Source of the DNA: Cyclobacteriaceae bacterium
GTDB lineage: Bacteria; Bacteroidota; Bacteroidia; Cytophagales; Cyclobacteriaceae
Assembly: GCA_019638255.1 (NCBI GenBank)
Contig: JAHBUD010000001.1
Span: forward strand, 2,046,001 to 2,110,000
DNA length: 64,000 bases
Direction of reading: 5' to 3'
Part shown: piece by piece, positions 16,970 through 24,861 of the stretch
Numbering within the stretch: the first letter of the stretch is position 1
Layout of the letters: every line of letters begins with the position of its first letter
Translations under genes and position numbers: made by a program
Notes under the pieces: model-generated
What the model was told of the DNA's origin: nothing
The model's input: only the letters and a program-made list of their open reading frames with translations
The model's database searches: none

Positions 16970-17052
16970 GTACTTCTTACCTCGTTCCTCATCCCCTTAC
17001 CTCGTACTTCGTACCTCATACCTCATACCTCGTACTTCATACCTCATACTTC
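16970..17052 (-). repeat. 7-base tandem array GARGTAY
   Basis: Read on the minus strand, heptamers GAAGTAT, GAGGTAT, GAAGTAC, GAGGTAT, GAGGTAT, GAGGTAC, GAAGTAC and GAGGTAA follow without gaps. A degenerate 13-base stretch comes next, then GAGGTAA and GAAGTAC. The array begins 2 bases after the hisB stop codon and forms most of the leader of the four-helix-bundle gene. Confidence 0.85.
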
Positions 17053-17054
17053 GA

Positions 17055-18170
17055 TCATAATATTCCTTTCGTACTCGGTAATTCACTTCCTTCTTTTTTT
17101 ACAGCCATTTTAATCGCTTTCGCGAATGCTTTAAAAATGGCTTCGATTTTATGATGTTCATTGGTGCCTTCTGCTTTAATGTTCAGGTTGCATTTAGCGG
17201 TGTCTGAAAACGACTTGAAAAAATGCAAAAACATTTCCGTTGGCATCTCGCCAATTTTTTCGCGCTTGAACTCGGCTTCCCAAACCAACCAGGGTCTTCC
17301 GCCAAAGTCGAGGGCGACTTGAGCCAGACAATCATCCATCGGCAACGCAAATCCGTATCGTTCAATGCCGCGTTTGTTGCCCAACGCTTTCAGAACGGCT
17401 TCGCCTAAAGCCAGGGCTGTATCTTCAATGGTGTGATGCTCATCAATATGTAAATCGCCTTTTGTTTGAATGCTTAGATCAATATTCCCATGACGTGCGA
17501 GTTGATCGAGCATGTGATCAAAGAAAGCCAATCCCGTGCTGATGGATGATTTTCCATTTCCATCAAGGTTTACTGTAATCGAAATATCAGTTTCTTTTGT
17601 TTTTCGGTTTACTGTTCCGATGCGCGGATTTTTCGAGAGAAACTCGTAGATGATTTTCCAATCGGTGGTGGTCAGACTGTTTGATGCGGCATAACCTGAG
17701 GCGTTGAGTTTTTCTGTGAGTGATCCGTTGTTGATCAAGATTGCTTTACAACCCAGGTTTTTTGCCAGTTCAACATCCGTAAGCCGGTCGCCAATAACAT
17801 AGGAGTTGTTTAAGTCATAACTCCCCGAAAGAAATTCAGTAAGCATACCGATACCCGGTTTACGGGTAGACTTGTTTTCGTGCGGAAAAGATTTATCGAT
17901 GAATATCTTGGAAAACCGGATGCCTTCTCCTTCCAGTGTTTTCAACATCTTTTCATGCGCTGGCCAGAAGGTTTCTTCCGGAAATTTTTCCGTGCCTAAG
18001 CCATCCTGATTGGTCACCATCACCAATTCGTAATCGGTTTCAGCGGCAAGCTGACTGAGCCAACGAATTACTCCTGGGTAGAACTCCAGTTTTTCCAGGC
18101 TGTCGATTTGCTCGTCAGGAGGTTCAATGATTAGGGTGCCGTCACGGTCTATAAACAAAACACGTTTCAT
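17055..18170 (-). CDS. hisB: bifunctional histidinol-phosphatase / imidazoleglycerol-phosphate dehydratase
   Basis: The 371-residue fusion catalyses two late steps of histidine synthesis. The N-terminal HAD phosphatase (residues 1-165) opens with FIDRDGTLI, the Asp-X-Asp catalytic motif, and has KPGIGML and [16 protein letters not shown]. The C-terminal dehydratase (about 180-371) has [13 protein letters not shown] and [18 protein letters not shown] with the manganese-binding histidines, and ends [18 protein letters not shown]. It overlaps hisC by 4 bases upstream. Downstream the operon is interrupted by the four-helix-bundle element. Confidence 0.97.
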   Translation of the reverse strand: MKRVLFIDRDGTLIIEPPDEQIDSLEKLEFYPGVIRWLSQLAAETDYELVMVTNQDGLGTEKFPEETFWPAHEKMLKTLEGEGIRFSKIFIDKSFPHENKSTRKPGIGMLTEFLSGSYDLNNSYVIGDRLTDVELAKNLGCKAILINNGSLTEKLNASGYAASNSLTTTDWKIIYEFLSKNPRIGTVNRKTKETDISITVNLDGNGKSSISTGLAFFDHMLDQLARHGNIDLSIQTKGDLHIDEHHTIEDTALALGEAVLKALGNKRGIERYGFALPMDDCLAQVALDFGGRPWLVWEAEFKREKIGEMPTEMFLHFFKSFSDTAKCNLNIKAEGTNEHHKIEAIFKAFAKAIKMAVKKEGSELPSTKGIL

Positions 18171-19195
18171 AAAGTCTTCAGGGTTTCAATGAGTTTCAAA
18201 TTTTCTTTCGGTGTGCCAACCGTAATCCGTAAACAATCTGCACACAATACTACCGTTGAGCGGTCACGGACAATGATGCTGCGCTCAATCAGTTGATCAT
18301 AAATATGACGTGCGTCTTTCATTTTAACCAATACAAAGTTAGCATCGGTGGGGTAGACGCGGTGCACCATGGGTAAAGATTGTAATTGTTTAGTGAGTAC
18401 TGATCGCTCTTGCAGAATAACATCAACTTGCTTGTTCTTTTCTTCAGCAGACGAAAGTTTTTCAAGCGCTACCTGTTGCGTGAGGTTGTTGAGGTTGTAC
18501 GGATACTTGATTTTATTCAACACCGATATAATTTCTTCCGAAGCAAAGGCCATCCCCAACCGCAAGCCGGCCAGACCCCACGCCTTGGAGAAGGTTTGAA
18601 GTACAATCAGGTTCGAATACTTAGTTAATACAGGTAGAAATCCTTCATCTTTGGCGAAATCAATATACGCTTCATCAATAACCACGATACTGTTAACAGA
18701 TGTAATCAGCTCGGTTATTTTTTCTTTGGAAAGCAGGTTGCCGGAAGGATTATTGGGAGAGCACAGAAAAATAACTTTCACAGATGAATCTAGCGCCTGT
18801 TTAACAGCACCTACATCCAAATCGAAATTGGAATTGAGCGTAACGCGTTTGACGGCTACATCATTTATCCCTGCACAAACGGCATACATGCCATACGTAG
18901 GCTCAGCTATTAATATAGAGTCTTTGCCCGGTTCGCAAAACGCCCGAATGATCAAATCAATAGGTTCATCGCTTCCGTTGCCGAGAAATATTTTTTCTGG
19001 TTCAATGCCTTTCAACTCACTGATCCGTTGCTTCACTTTTTTCTGCAATGGATCCGGGTAGCGGTTGTAGTCTGATGGAAACGGATTTTCGTTCGCATCC
19101 AGGTACACCTCTGCCGTTCCCTTGAATTCATCCCGCGCAGTGGAGTAGGGCTTAAGGTTTTTTATGTTTTCTCGTAAGAGTGATTGAATGTTCAT
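18167..19195 (-). CDS. hisC: histidinol-phosphate aminotransferase
   Basis: The 342-residue fold-type I PLP enzyme transfers the amino group from glutamate to imidazole acetol phosphate. Visible motifs are [18 protein letters not shown] near the N-terminus, [16 protein letters not shown], the segment [20 protein letters not shown], and the PLP-lysine motif [14 protein letters not shown]. The C-terminal arginine of [11 protein letters not shown] binds substrate carboxylate or phosphate. It lies 14 bases after hisD and overlaps hisB by 4 bases. Confidence 0.96.
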   Translation of the reverse strand: MNIQSLLRENIKNLKPYSTARDEFKGTAEVYLDANENPFPSDYNRYPDPLQKKVKQRISELKGIEPEKIFLGNGSDEPIDLIIRAFCEPGKDSILIAEPTYGMYAVCAGINDVAVKRVTLNSNFDLDVGAVKQALDSSVKVIFLCSPNNPSGNLLSKEKITELITSVNSIVVIDEAYIDFAKDEGFLPVLTKYSNLIVLQTFSKAWGLAGLRLGMAFASEEIISVLNKIKYPYNLNNLTQQVALEKLSSAEEKNKQVDVILQERSVLTKQLQSLPMVHRVYPTDANFVLVKMKDARHIYDQLIERSIIVRDRSTVVLCADCLRITVGTPKENLKLIETLKTL

Positions 19196-19209
19196 GAGCG
19201 GATTTGATG

Positions 19210-20490
19210 TTATACGTTGTTAAGTCGAATGCTAATGGCATTTTTGTGTCCGATCAATTCTTCTGCTTCGGCCATTACTTCTACTACCGGACCGATATTT
19301 TTGATTCCTTCCTCCGAAATTTTCTGGAAGGTGATGTATTTTAAAAAGCTTTCAACGGAAACGCCTGCATAGGCAGTGGCATAACCATTGGTGGGTAACG
19401 TGTGGTTTGTTCCGGAAGCATAGTCGCCTGCAGCTTCGGGTGTGTAGTTGCCGATGAACACCGAACCTGCGTTGATGACTTTCTCTGCCAGTTCATCTGC
19501 ATTTTTGGTGTTGATGATCAGGTGCTCGGCCGCATAGGTGTTGACAAAGTCAAGCGCTTCGGTTTCATTTTCAAACACAAGCGCGCGACTGTTTCGTAAC
19601 GCTTGTTCAGCAATTTCTTTACGGGGCAATGTTGCCAATTGCTTTTGGACTTCTTCCTGAATTTTGTCAGCAAGTGCAGCGTTGTTCACTACCAACATCA
19701 CCTGGCTGTCGGTACCGTGCTCAGCTTGCGACAACAAATCGGCAGCAACAAATGCCGGTGTTGCCGACTCATCAGCCCACACCAGCACTTCACTGGGTCC
19801 AGCTGGCATATCAATAGCTACACCTTGCTGATTCACCAATTGCTTGGCTTTGGTAACGTATTGGTTGCCCGGTCCAAAAATCTTATTCACTTTCGGAATG
19901 CTTTCTGCTCCATAGGCCAGTGCAGCAATGGCTTGCGCACCTCCAACTTTAAAAACTTTCGTTACACCGGTTAATTGTGCTGCGAACAAAATGGCCGGAT
20001 GAATATTGCCTTGTTTGTCGGGAGGGGAGACTAACACGATTTCGCGACAACCCGCCAACTTAGCCGGGATGGCCAACATGAGCACCGTAGAAAACAAAGG
20101 CGCTGTTCCCCCTGGAATGTAAATGCCCACCTTTTCAATGGGTATGCCTTTGCGCCAGCACAAAACACCTTTCATGGTTTCCATCTTCACTATTTTGCGA
20201 AGCTGAGCGTTGTGGAACATTTCAATATTCGATGCTGCAGTTTGAATGGCGGCTTTCAATTTTGGGTCAACAAGATCAATACCCTTTTTGATTTCTGCAT
20301 CACTCACTGCAAGATCATTCAATTCAACGTTATCAAATTGGCGAGTGAATTCTTTTAGCGTATAATCGCCACCTTGCTTTACCCGAGCCAGAATATTTTT
20401 AACAGAACTCTCCAGAAATTCCAGATCAAGTTGGGAACGTTGGCATAACTCAGCCCAGCTGCTTTTTGGTGGATTATTGAATATGTTCAT
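19210..20490 (-). CDS. hisD: histidinol dehydrogenase
   Basis: The 426-residue zinc enzyme oxidises histidinol to histidine with two NAD. Family motifs include IPGGTAPLFSTVLMLAIPA, VGGAQAIAALAYG, GPGNQYVTKAK, AGPSEVLVWAD, and SQAEHGTDSQVML with the catalytic Glu-His. AAEHLIIN and HTLPTNGYA near the C-terminus supply further metal and substrate ligands. The length is typical. It is separated from hisG by 72 bases, nearly all occupied by a degenerate 7-base repeat array. Confidence 0.97.
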   Translation of the reverse strand: MNIFNNPPKSSWAELCQRSQLDLEFLESSVKNILARVKQGGDYTLKEFTRQFDNVELNDLAVSDAEIKKGIDLVDPKLKAAIQTAASNIEMFHNAQLRKIVKMETMKGVLCWRKGIPIEKVGIYIPGGTAPLFSTVLMLAIPAKLAGCREIVLVSPPDKQGNIHPAILFAAQLTGVTKVFKVGGAQAIAALAYGAESIPKVNKIFGPGNQYVTKAKQLVNQQGVAIDMPAGPSEVLVWADESATPAFVAADLLSQAEHGTDSQVMLVVNNAALADKIQEEVQKQLATLPRKEIAEQALRNSRALVFENETEALDFVNTYAAEHLIINTKNADELAEKVINAGSVFIGNYTPEAAGDYASGTNHTLPTNGYATAYAGVSVESFLKYITFQKISEEGIKNIGPVVEVMAEAEELIGHKNAISIRLNNV

Positions 20491-20515
20491 TTTTTTCTTG
20501 TTAGTTGTATTTATT

Positions 20516-20564
20516 TAACCTTGAATCCCGAAACCCGTATCTCGTACCCCGCGCCCCGAACCTC
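20516..20564 (-). repeat. degenerate 7-base array between hisG and hisD
   Basis: On the minus strand the bases after the hisG stop read as heptamers GAGGTTC, GGGGCGC, GGGGTAC, GAGATAC, GGGTTTC, GGGATTC, AAGGTTA. The phase and the G-rich first half with a TAC/TTC end resemble the array beside the four-helix-bundle gene, but no gene is associated. The first heptamer overlaps the hisG stop codon. Confidence 0.6.
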
Positions 20565-21420
20565 ATTTTATCATCTTCTCAATCGGTATCACCAAAATTC
20601 CCTCTGCGCCAAGCTTTTTCAACTGATCAATCTTTTCCCAGAAATCATTTTCGTCCACTACTGAGTGCAACGAACTCCAGCCCGGTTTACTTAAGGGAAG
20701 GATAGTTGGACTTTTCATGCCGGGGATTACATTCGTGATGGGCTCAATGGCCTCATTCGGGCAATTCAATAAAATGTACTTGTTGTTGCTGGCTTGCTGA
20801 ACGGCCTCCATTCGAAAGACCAGCTTGTTGAGGATCTGTTTTTTAGATGCATCCAGCTTTCGCGCAACCAATACAGCTTCCGATTTCATTACCAACTCCA
20901 CTTCCTTCAATCCGTTACTGAGCAGCGTGCTGCCCGTGCTCACTATGTCGCAGATGGCATCGGCCAGTCCGATACCCGGTGCAATTTCTACCGAGCCACT
21001 GATTTCGTGAATGCCCGCTTTGATGTTGTTGCGTTTCAGAAAATCGCTGACAATGTTGGGGTAGGAGGTGGCAATGTTTTTTCCTTCAAACCAATCGATG
21101 CCGGTGTAATCCGTTGTACGAGGTACGGCCATCGCTAACCGGCATTTGGCAAAGTTGAGTCGTTTTACAATTTCTCCTGCTTTCTGTTTTTCAGCAAAAA
21201 TGTTTTCGCCAATGATGCCCGCATCGGCAACGCCATCTTCAATATATTGAGGAATATCATCATCGCGCAGAAAAAGTACTTCCACGGGAAAGTTGGCGGC
21301 TTGTGTTTTCAATTGATCTCTCCCGTTGCTGATGCTGAGTCCGCAGTCTTTCAACAATTTCAACGACCCTTCCTGCAGCCGCCCTGATTTCTGAATCGCA
21401 ATTCGTAATACTTCGTTCAT
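20563..21420 (-). CDS. hisG: ATP phosphoribosyltransferase, long form
   Basis: The enzyme catalyses the first committed step, joining ATP and PRPP. The 285-residue length is the long, homohexameric form with its own C-terminal regulatory ACT-like domain (about residues 210-285), so no HisZ is needed. Motifs are IAIQKSGRLQEGSLKLL, FLRDDDIPQYIEDGVADAGIIGEN, and the PRPP loop DAICDIVSTGSTLLSNGL. Histidine feedback inhibition is expected for this form. It is the first structural gene of the operon, downstream of the his leader and attenuator. Confidence 0.97.
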   Translation of the reverse strand: MNEVLRIAIQKSGRLQEGSLKLLKDCGLSISNGRDQLKTQAANFPVEVLFLRDDDIPQYIEDGVADAGIIGENIFAEKQKAGEIVKRLNFAKCRLAMAVPRTTDYTGIDWFEGKNIATSYPNIVSDFLKRNNIKAGIHEISGSVEIAPGIGLADAICDIVSTGSTLLSNGLKEVELVMKSEAVLVARKLDASKKQILNKLVFRMEAVQQASNNKYILLNCPNEAIEPITNVIPGMKSPTILPLSKPGWSSLHSVVDENDFWEKIDQLKKLGAEGILVIPIEKMIK

Positions 21421-21452
21421 TTCAATTTAATTTATCTTTTGATCCAACCCGA

Positions 21453-21473
21453 AGCCTGAGCTTGTCGAAGGCT
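21453..21473. repeat. short palindromic dispersed-repeat motif
   Basis: The motif has the stem AGCCT/AGGCT around GAGCTTGTCGA. It is a REP-like palindrome of a type frequent in intergenic regions of many bacterial genomes. It sits between the attenuator terminator and the hisG start. Confidence 0.45.
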
Positions 21474-21479
21474 GAGGTT

Positions 21480-21514
21480 AAAAAAAAAGGCCTGCCGTAA
21501 TCGCGGCAAGCCTT
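21480..21514 (-). terminator. attenuator terminator of the his operon
   Basis: On the minus strand AAGGCTTGCCG (21504-21514) pairs with CGGCAGGCCTT (21487-21497) in an 11-bp stem with one G-U pair and a 6-base loop. A run of T follows. It is positioned between the leader peptide stop and hisG. Confidence 0.85.
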
Positions 21515-21586
21515 TTTTCAAAGTCTTTATAGTTTAGTTAAAACATAAACCTGCCACGCATCGTGCTGATAACATGATGATGGTGG
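21503..21586 (-). promoter_or_regulatory. his attenuator: alternative RNA pairings
   Basis: Three mutually exclusive stems can be drawn on the minus-strand RNA. The His-codon segment CCACCATC (21579-21586) pairs with GATG-C-GTGG (21554-21562). The overlapping GTGGCAGGTTT (21547-21557) pairs with AGGCTTGCCGC (21503-21513) as an antiterminator that includes G-U pairs. The latter strand is also the 5' arm of the terminator. A ribosome stalled on His codons would hide the first strand and favour the antiterminator. Confidence 0.7.
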
Positions 21587-21615
21587 TGATTGTTTATGAC
21601 TAACGAGTTGTTCAT
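21538..21615 (-). CDS. hisL: his operon leader peptide with five consecutive His codons
   Basis: A 25-codon frame starts with ATG at 21615 and ends with TAA at 21538. It begins MNNSLVINN, then five histidines in a row at residues 10-14 (CAC CAC CAT CAT CAT), then VISTMRGRFMF. It is followed by an antiterminator/terminator arrangement and then hisG, which is the classic layout of ribosome-mediated attenuation. Scarcity of charged His-tRNA would stall the ribosome in the His run and let transcription continue into the operon. The frame is too short for standard gene callers. The His run, the reading frame and the RNA pairings support one another, so I regard it as real. Confidence 0.85.
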   Translation of the reverse strand: MNNSLVINNHHHHHVISTMRGRFMF

Positions 21616-21636
21616 TTCGTGAGCAAATAAAAACAA

Positions 21637-22287
21637 CTATTGTGATCCTGCCAAGCTTCTTTTGATTTTTCTTGAAATAACCAGTAATCCAATGCTGAAA
21701 ATCAGGAAGAATGTCCCGACCCCTCCGAATACCGTGCTTAACATATACCGTTCTGTAAAGGAGTCAATAACAGCCTCATCAGGATTTTCGGGGTTTACGA
21801 GTAAGGCTACCTGGTCGCCCACGCTGTAATCGGGTGGAGAGGAGTACATGGTACTTTCATAACGCTTCACTTCATTGTTCCAAGTGTACTCCACCACCGG
21901 AGCCTGTGATCCGCTGTCATTTTCTTTAACGGATACCACTGTTCCGGTAATGCTTTCCGGGTTGCCTATGTAATTGTTAAAATAAACCAACAGGCCAATG
22001 GCTATGGCATAGAACGCGAAAGTAAAAATGAAGAAGAATACCATCAGGGTACGCAGGCCTAATACGATGCAACCACCTGCCTGACTTTTAACCAACGTCA
22101 TTTGTTCTGCAATATGGGGCGGTACAGTCTTCGCTCGAGGATGTTCCAACTCAATTGCCTGAACCAGTTTTTCAGCGTCATCGGAGGCAACCTGAAACTT
22201 GTCTTGTAATAATTCTTTTGCCCTAACCCGCTGACCGCGTTGTAACAGGGCAATAACTTGTTGCTTAACTTCCTGGTTAATACTCAT
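21637..22287 (-). CDS. DUF3592 membrane protein
   Basis: The 216-residue protein has a soluble N-terminal helical part (residues 1-70). A first membrane segment (about 78-108) follows, then a periplasmic beta-rich domain with the DUF3592 pattern ITGTVVSVKEN...PVVEYTWNNEVKRYESTMYSSPPDYSVGDQVALLVNPENP. A second membrane segment lies near the C-terminus (about 185-205). The function of the family is unknown. It lies upstream of the his leader on the same strand, and the leader begins 21 bases after its stop. A weak internal promoter for the his operon would therefore lie in or just after its end. Confidence 0.82.
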   Translation of the reverse strand: MSINQEVKQQVIALLQRGQRVRAKELLQDKFQVASDDAEKLVQAIELEHPRAKTVPPHIAEQMTLVKSQAGGCIVLGLRTLMVFFFIFTFAFYAIAIGLLVYFNNYIGNPESITGTVVSVKENDSGSQAPVVEYTWNNEVKRYESTMYSSPPDYSVGDQVALLVNPENPDEAVIDSFTERYMLSTVFGGVGTFFLIFSIGLLVISRKIKRSLAGSQ

Positions 22288-22331
22288 GGTAGTATTTAGC
22301 TTGAAATTAATGATTTTTGAGAAAGAATGAG

Positions 22332-23366
22332 ATGACCATGATGAATTGGAGTACTGGAGTTTTAGTATTGGCGGTAATTCTGTTGGGTGCTTGCTCTGAC
22401 AGTACGGAAACCCGTAAACAGCGATTTTTGCTAAAAGGAAATGAGCAGTTAGCCAAACGTAATTTCCCCCTCGCCCTCAAAAATTATGAAGAGGCACTTC
22501 GGTTGGATTCGTGTTACGCTGATGCACTGAATAACCTCGGCACGGTTTACTTTCGGCAAAGGCAATATGCCGAAGCCCTTCAATATTATAGCTCTGCGAT
22601 TGGTTGCAAGCCGGGTTTCCTAAATGCCCATTTCAACCGGGCAAATACCTTATATGAATTAGGTAAGCCTGATGAGGCTTTGACTGACATAAGCTTGATC
22701 AAGCGTGAGAAACCGGATACGCTTACGGTACACTTTTTAGAAGGGTTAGTCTTTACCAAGAAACGTAACTACAACGCTGCATTGACATCTTTTGAGCGGG
22801 CAGCCTCCATTGATTCATTAAATGCTGAAGTGTGGGTGAATATCGGAACCGTGTATTACTATGCGCGTGAGTATAATAAGTCCAGGGAGGCTTTGCAACA
22901 AGCGGCACGGCTAAATGAAACCGAACCCAACACGTATAATACCCTTGCATTGGTAAGTGCAGCGGAAGAGAAATATGCTGAGGCGATGCAGTGGATTACA
23001 AAGGCACTGGAATTAAAACCGCGTGATGCTTTTTTTATTAACAACCGGGGCTTAATTCAGCTGTTAACCGGTGACTACGAAAAAGCTCTTGATGACATTA
23101 ACACGAGCATCACCATTGAGCCTTACAATGGTTGGGCTTACCGGAATAAAGGAATGTACTATTTAATGAAAGATGATCCTGCTTCTGCGATACGGGTATT
23201 GAAGCAGGCGGTGGACCTTGATCCCTTTATCGATGAAGTTTTCTATTACCTGGCCGATGCCTACCTGAAAACAGGTGACCGGACCAATGCCTGTGCAGCC
23301 TGGAACGAGTCGAAGGCAAGGGGTGAAAGGGTAAAAGTTAACCTCGATCCCTGTAGTAATAAATGA
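22332..23366 (+). CDS. TPR-repeat lipoprotein
   Basis: The start at 22332 is the first ATG of a cluster (also 22338 and 22341) ahead of the lipoprotein signal WSTGVLVLAVILLGACSD, with the lipobox LLGAC. From residue 30 on, the protein consists of about nine tetratricopeptide repeats. Typical units include ALKNYEEALRLDSCYADALNNLG, ALTSFERAASIDSLNAEVWVNIG and AIRVLKQAVDLDPFIDEVFYYLA (each a helix pair). It is probably an envelope scaffold for protein interactions. It diverges from the DUF3592 gene. Confidence 0.85.
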   Translation: MTMMNWSTGVLVLAVILLGACSDSTETRKQRFLLKGNEQLAKRNFPLALKNYEEALRLDSCYADALNNLGTVYFRQRQYAEALQYYSSAIGCKPGFLNAHFNRANTLYELGKPDEALTDISLIKREKPDTLTVHFLEGLVFTKKRNYNAALTSFERAASIDSLNAEVWVNIGTVYYYAREYNKSREALQQAARLNETEPNTYNTLALVSAAEEKYAEAMQWITKALELKPRDAFFINNRGLIQLLTGDYEKALDDINTSITIEPYNGWAYRNKGMYYLMKDDPASAIRVLKQAVDLDPFIDEVFYYLADAYLKTGDRTNACAAWNESKARGERVKVNLDPCSNK

Positions 23367-23404
23367 ATTTTTGTAATATTGAATTAACAGTAAACCAAAC
23401 AGTT

Positions 23405-23503
23405 ATGTCAAAATCAATGGATCGTAAAAAGGAGACCAAGAAAGCTCCCAAGAAAAGTCTAAAAGAAAAGCGTGCTGAAAAACGCGCCAAGAAAAACGGT
23501 TAA
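23405..23503 (+). CDS. small lysine-rich basic protein, 32 residues
   Basis: ATG at 23405 opens a 32-codon frame starting MSKSMDRKKETKKAPKKS and ending RAKKNG. Over half of the residues are Lys or Arg, so a nucleic-acid or ribosome contact is plausible but unproven. It starts 38 bases after the TPR gene and is followed 4 bases later by a clean intrinsic terminator, which supports it as a true gene end. Confidence 0.65.
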   Translation: MSKSMDRKKETKKAPKKSLKEKRAEKRAKKNG

Positions 23504-23507
23504 CGGT

Positions 23508-23532
23508 AAAGCCCATCGCGCAGGTGGGCTTT
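23508..23532 (+). terminator. intrinsic terminator after the small basic protein
   Basis: AAAGCCCA (23508-23515) pairs perfectly with TGGGCTTT (23525-23532) around a 9-base loop, followed by a T-rich stretch. Confidence 0.8.
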
Positions 23533-23542
23533 TACTTTTCAC

Positions 23543-23735
23543 CGTCATTGCCCCAAGGAATCCTTTTTTGGAATAATGTTTAGGATCATGATAAAAAAAT
23601 CGCGTCATGCGAGGAACGCTTACCAGCCTTTTCAATTGGACAAATCGTTCGCGTGACGAAGCAATCCCATACTATACCATTTAGACTAAATGTAATGTTC
23701 GGGCTTGCCTGCCTGTTCGACAGTCAGGCTTCAGC
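23543..23735. repeat. cluster of short dispersed-repeat motifs
   Basis: The stretch contains GTCATTGCCCCAAGGAATCC, GTCATGCGAGGAACGC and GTGACGAAGCAATCCC. These look like broken copies of a GTCATTGCGAGGAACGAAGCAATCC-type dispersed repeat. Near 23706-23730 there is a small palindrome around CCTGTTCGACAGTCAGG. No coding potential is seen up to the lipoprotein at 23816. Confidence 0.45.
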
Positions 23736-23815
23736 CAGCACACGCCAATCCTTCGGTTTGCCATGACGAATTCTTTAAAAATTCCAATTATCTTAATCCA
23801 CACAAACCTCAACAA

Positions 23816-24589
23816 ATGAAAAACATCTCCCTGCTCATTATCCTGCTCGCATCTCTTGCGAGTTGTACCACCAAAAAAGAAACGTCAACTGAAGAAACCT
23901 GGATACAACTCTTCAACGGCAAAGACCTTACCGGCTGGACACCAAAAATTTCCGGCTATGAAGCAGGTGTAAACTTCAACAACACCTTCCGTGTGGAAGA
24001 TGGCATTTTAAAAGTTTCGTATAGCGAGTATGATTCCTTCCGTGGTGAGTTCGGTCATTTATTCTATAAAGATGAATTTTCGTATTACCACCTGCGCATC
24101 GAGTATCGCTTTACGGGCCAGCAGGTGCCAGGTGCGCCCCAGTGGGCCATTATGAACAGCGGAGTGATGGTGCATGGCCAACGTCCGGAAACGATGGATA
24201 TTGATCAGGACTTTCCGGTATCATTGGAAGCCCAGTTTTTGGCGGGCTCACCCGAGTGGAAGCGATCTACCGGAAACTTGTGCACCCCCGGAACACATGT
24301 ACATCTGGCGGATACCTTAACCAAACAACATTGTATTAACTCCACCAGTAAAACCTATATGCTAAACGAATGGGTAACCGCGGAAGTAATAGCCTATGGC
24401 GACAGCCTGCTGCACCACATTATTAATGGCGACACGGTAATCACCTATACCCGGCCCGTTATTGGTGATGACGGTAACAAAACTGCCAACGATGGAGCTC
24501 CGCTAAAAGGCGGTACCATTTCATTGCAAAGCGAAAGCCACCCGGTGGAGTTTAGGAAGGTGGAGTTGAGGGTGCTTAAGATGGGATAG
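23816..24589 (+). CDS. DUF1080 (3-keto-disaccharide hydrolase fold) lipoprotein
   Basis: The ATG at 23816 gives a lipoprotein signal, MKNISLLIILLASLASC; an earlier in-frame ATG at 23705 lies in the repeat cluster and is rejected. The 257-residue protein is a concanavalin-like jelly roll of the DUF1080 family: WIQLFNGKDLTGWTPK, then EDGILKVSY, SYYHLRIEYRF, GAPQWAIMNSGVMVH and the C-terminal strand HPVEFRKVELRVL. Family members act on glycosides or 3-keto-disaccharides. The last codons (AAG ATG GGA TAG) fall within a 13-base sequence identical to the end of the MITE-like element at 12320-12332. A second paralogue is encoded at 60649-61398. Confidence 0.88.
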   Translation: MKNISLLIILLASLASCTTKKETSTEETWIQLFNGKDLTGWTPKISGYEAGVNFNNTFRVEDGILKVSYSEYDSFRGEFGHLFYKDEFSYYHLRIEYRFTGQQVPGAPQWAIMNSGVMVHGQRPETMDIDQDFPVSLEAQFLAGSPEWKRSTGNLCTPGTHVHLADTLTKQHCINSTSKTYMLNEWVTAEVIAYGDSLLHHIINGDTVITYTRPVIGDDGNKTANDGAPLKGGTISLQSESHPVEFRKVELRVLKMG

Positions 24590-24714
24590 TGCCGTACACA
24601 AATAAAGCTGTTAGCAGTAATGCTGTTGGACAGAATCATTTCATAACATACCATAACTTCAAGTGAACAAAAGAAGCGATTAGACAAGTGGTAGAAAAAA
24701 GAACAACGACCCGC

Positions 24715-24840
24715 TAACAGCGGTTTGGCAAAAGTGGCGGTGCAGTGCTTCGTATGACAGTTTTTCGTAAATTTGAAGTGTGTGCTTCGTATGAACATTT
24801 GTAGTAAAAATCGCCACCTTCGCCAAGCCGCAAACCGTTA
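24715..24840. repeat. imperfect inverted repeat with internal direct repeat
   Basis: TAACAGCGGTTTGGCAAAAG near 24715 and the reverse complement of the arm ending at 24840 share GGTTTG and a GGC-AA-GTGGCG block, so the arms are related but not identical. Inside lies a perfect 13-base direct repeat, GTGCTTCGTATGA, at 24745-24757 and 24782-24794. The rest of the 272-base gap before 24862 has no gene. Confidence 0.5.
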
Positions 24841-24861
24841 TCACCAAATAATAACAAACAA

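Larger units (their letters stand above)
16549..17052 (-). mobile_element. four-helix-bundle element edged by inverted 7-base repeats
   Basis: The interval between hisB and hisH is filled by one gene with repeat-derived edges. TACGAAGTACGAG at 16566-16578 is the exact reverse complement of CTCGTACTTCGTA at 17001-17013. The wider edges are runs of the heptamer GARGTAY in opposite orientation. In RNA the two edges could pair and put the gene in the loop. The same organisation is known for the intervening sequences of 23S rRNA, which encode proteins of this four-helix family. Reading it as an inserted mobile element is an inference. Confidence 0.45.

Noticed and set aside
16970..17052. Heptamer array as a CRISPR array
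   Set aside because: Units are 7 bases and contiguous, with no spacers.
23705..23815. N-terminal extension of the DUF1080 lipoprotein
   Set aside because: The extension is encoded by repeat-derived sequence and would bury the lipoprotein signal peptide.
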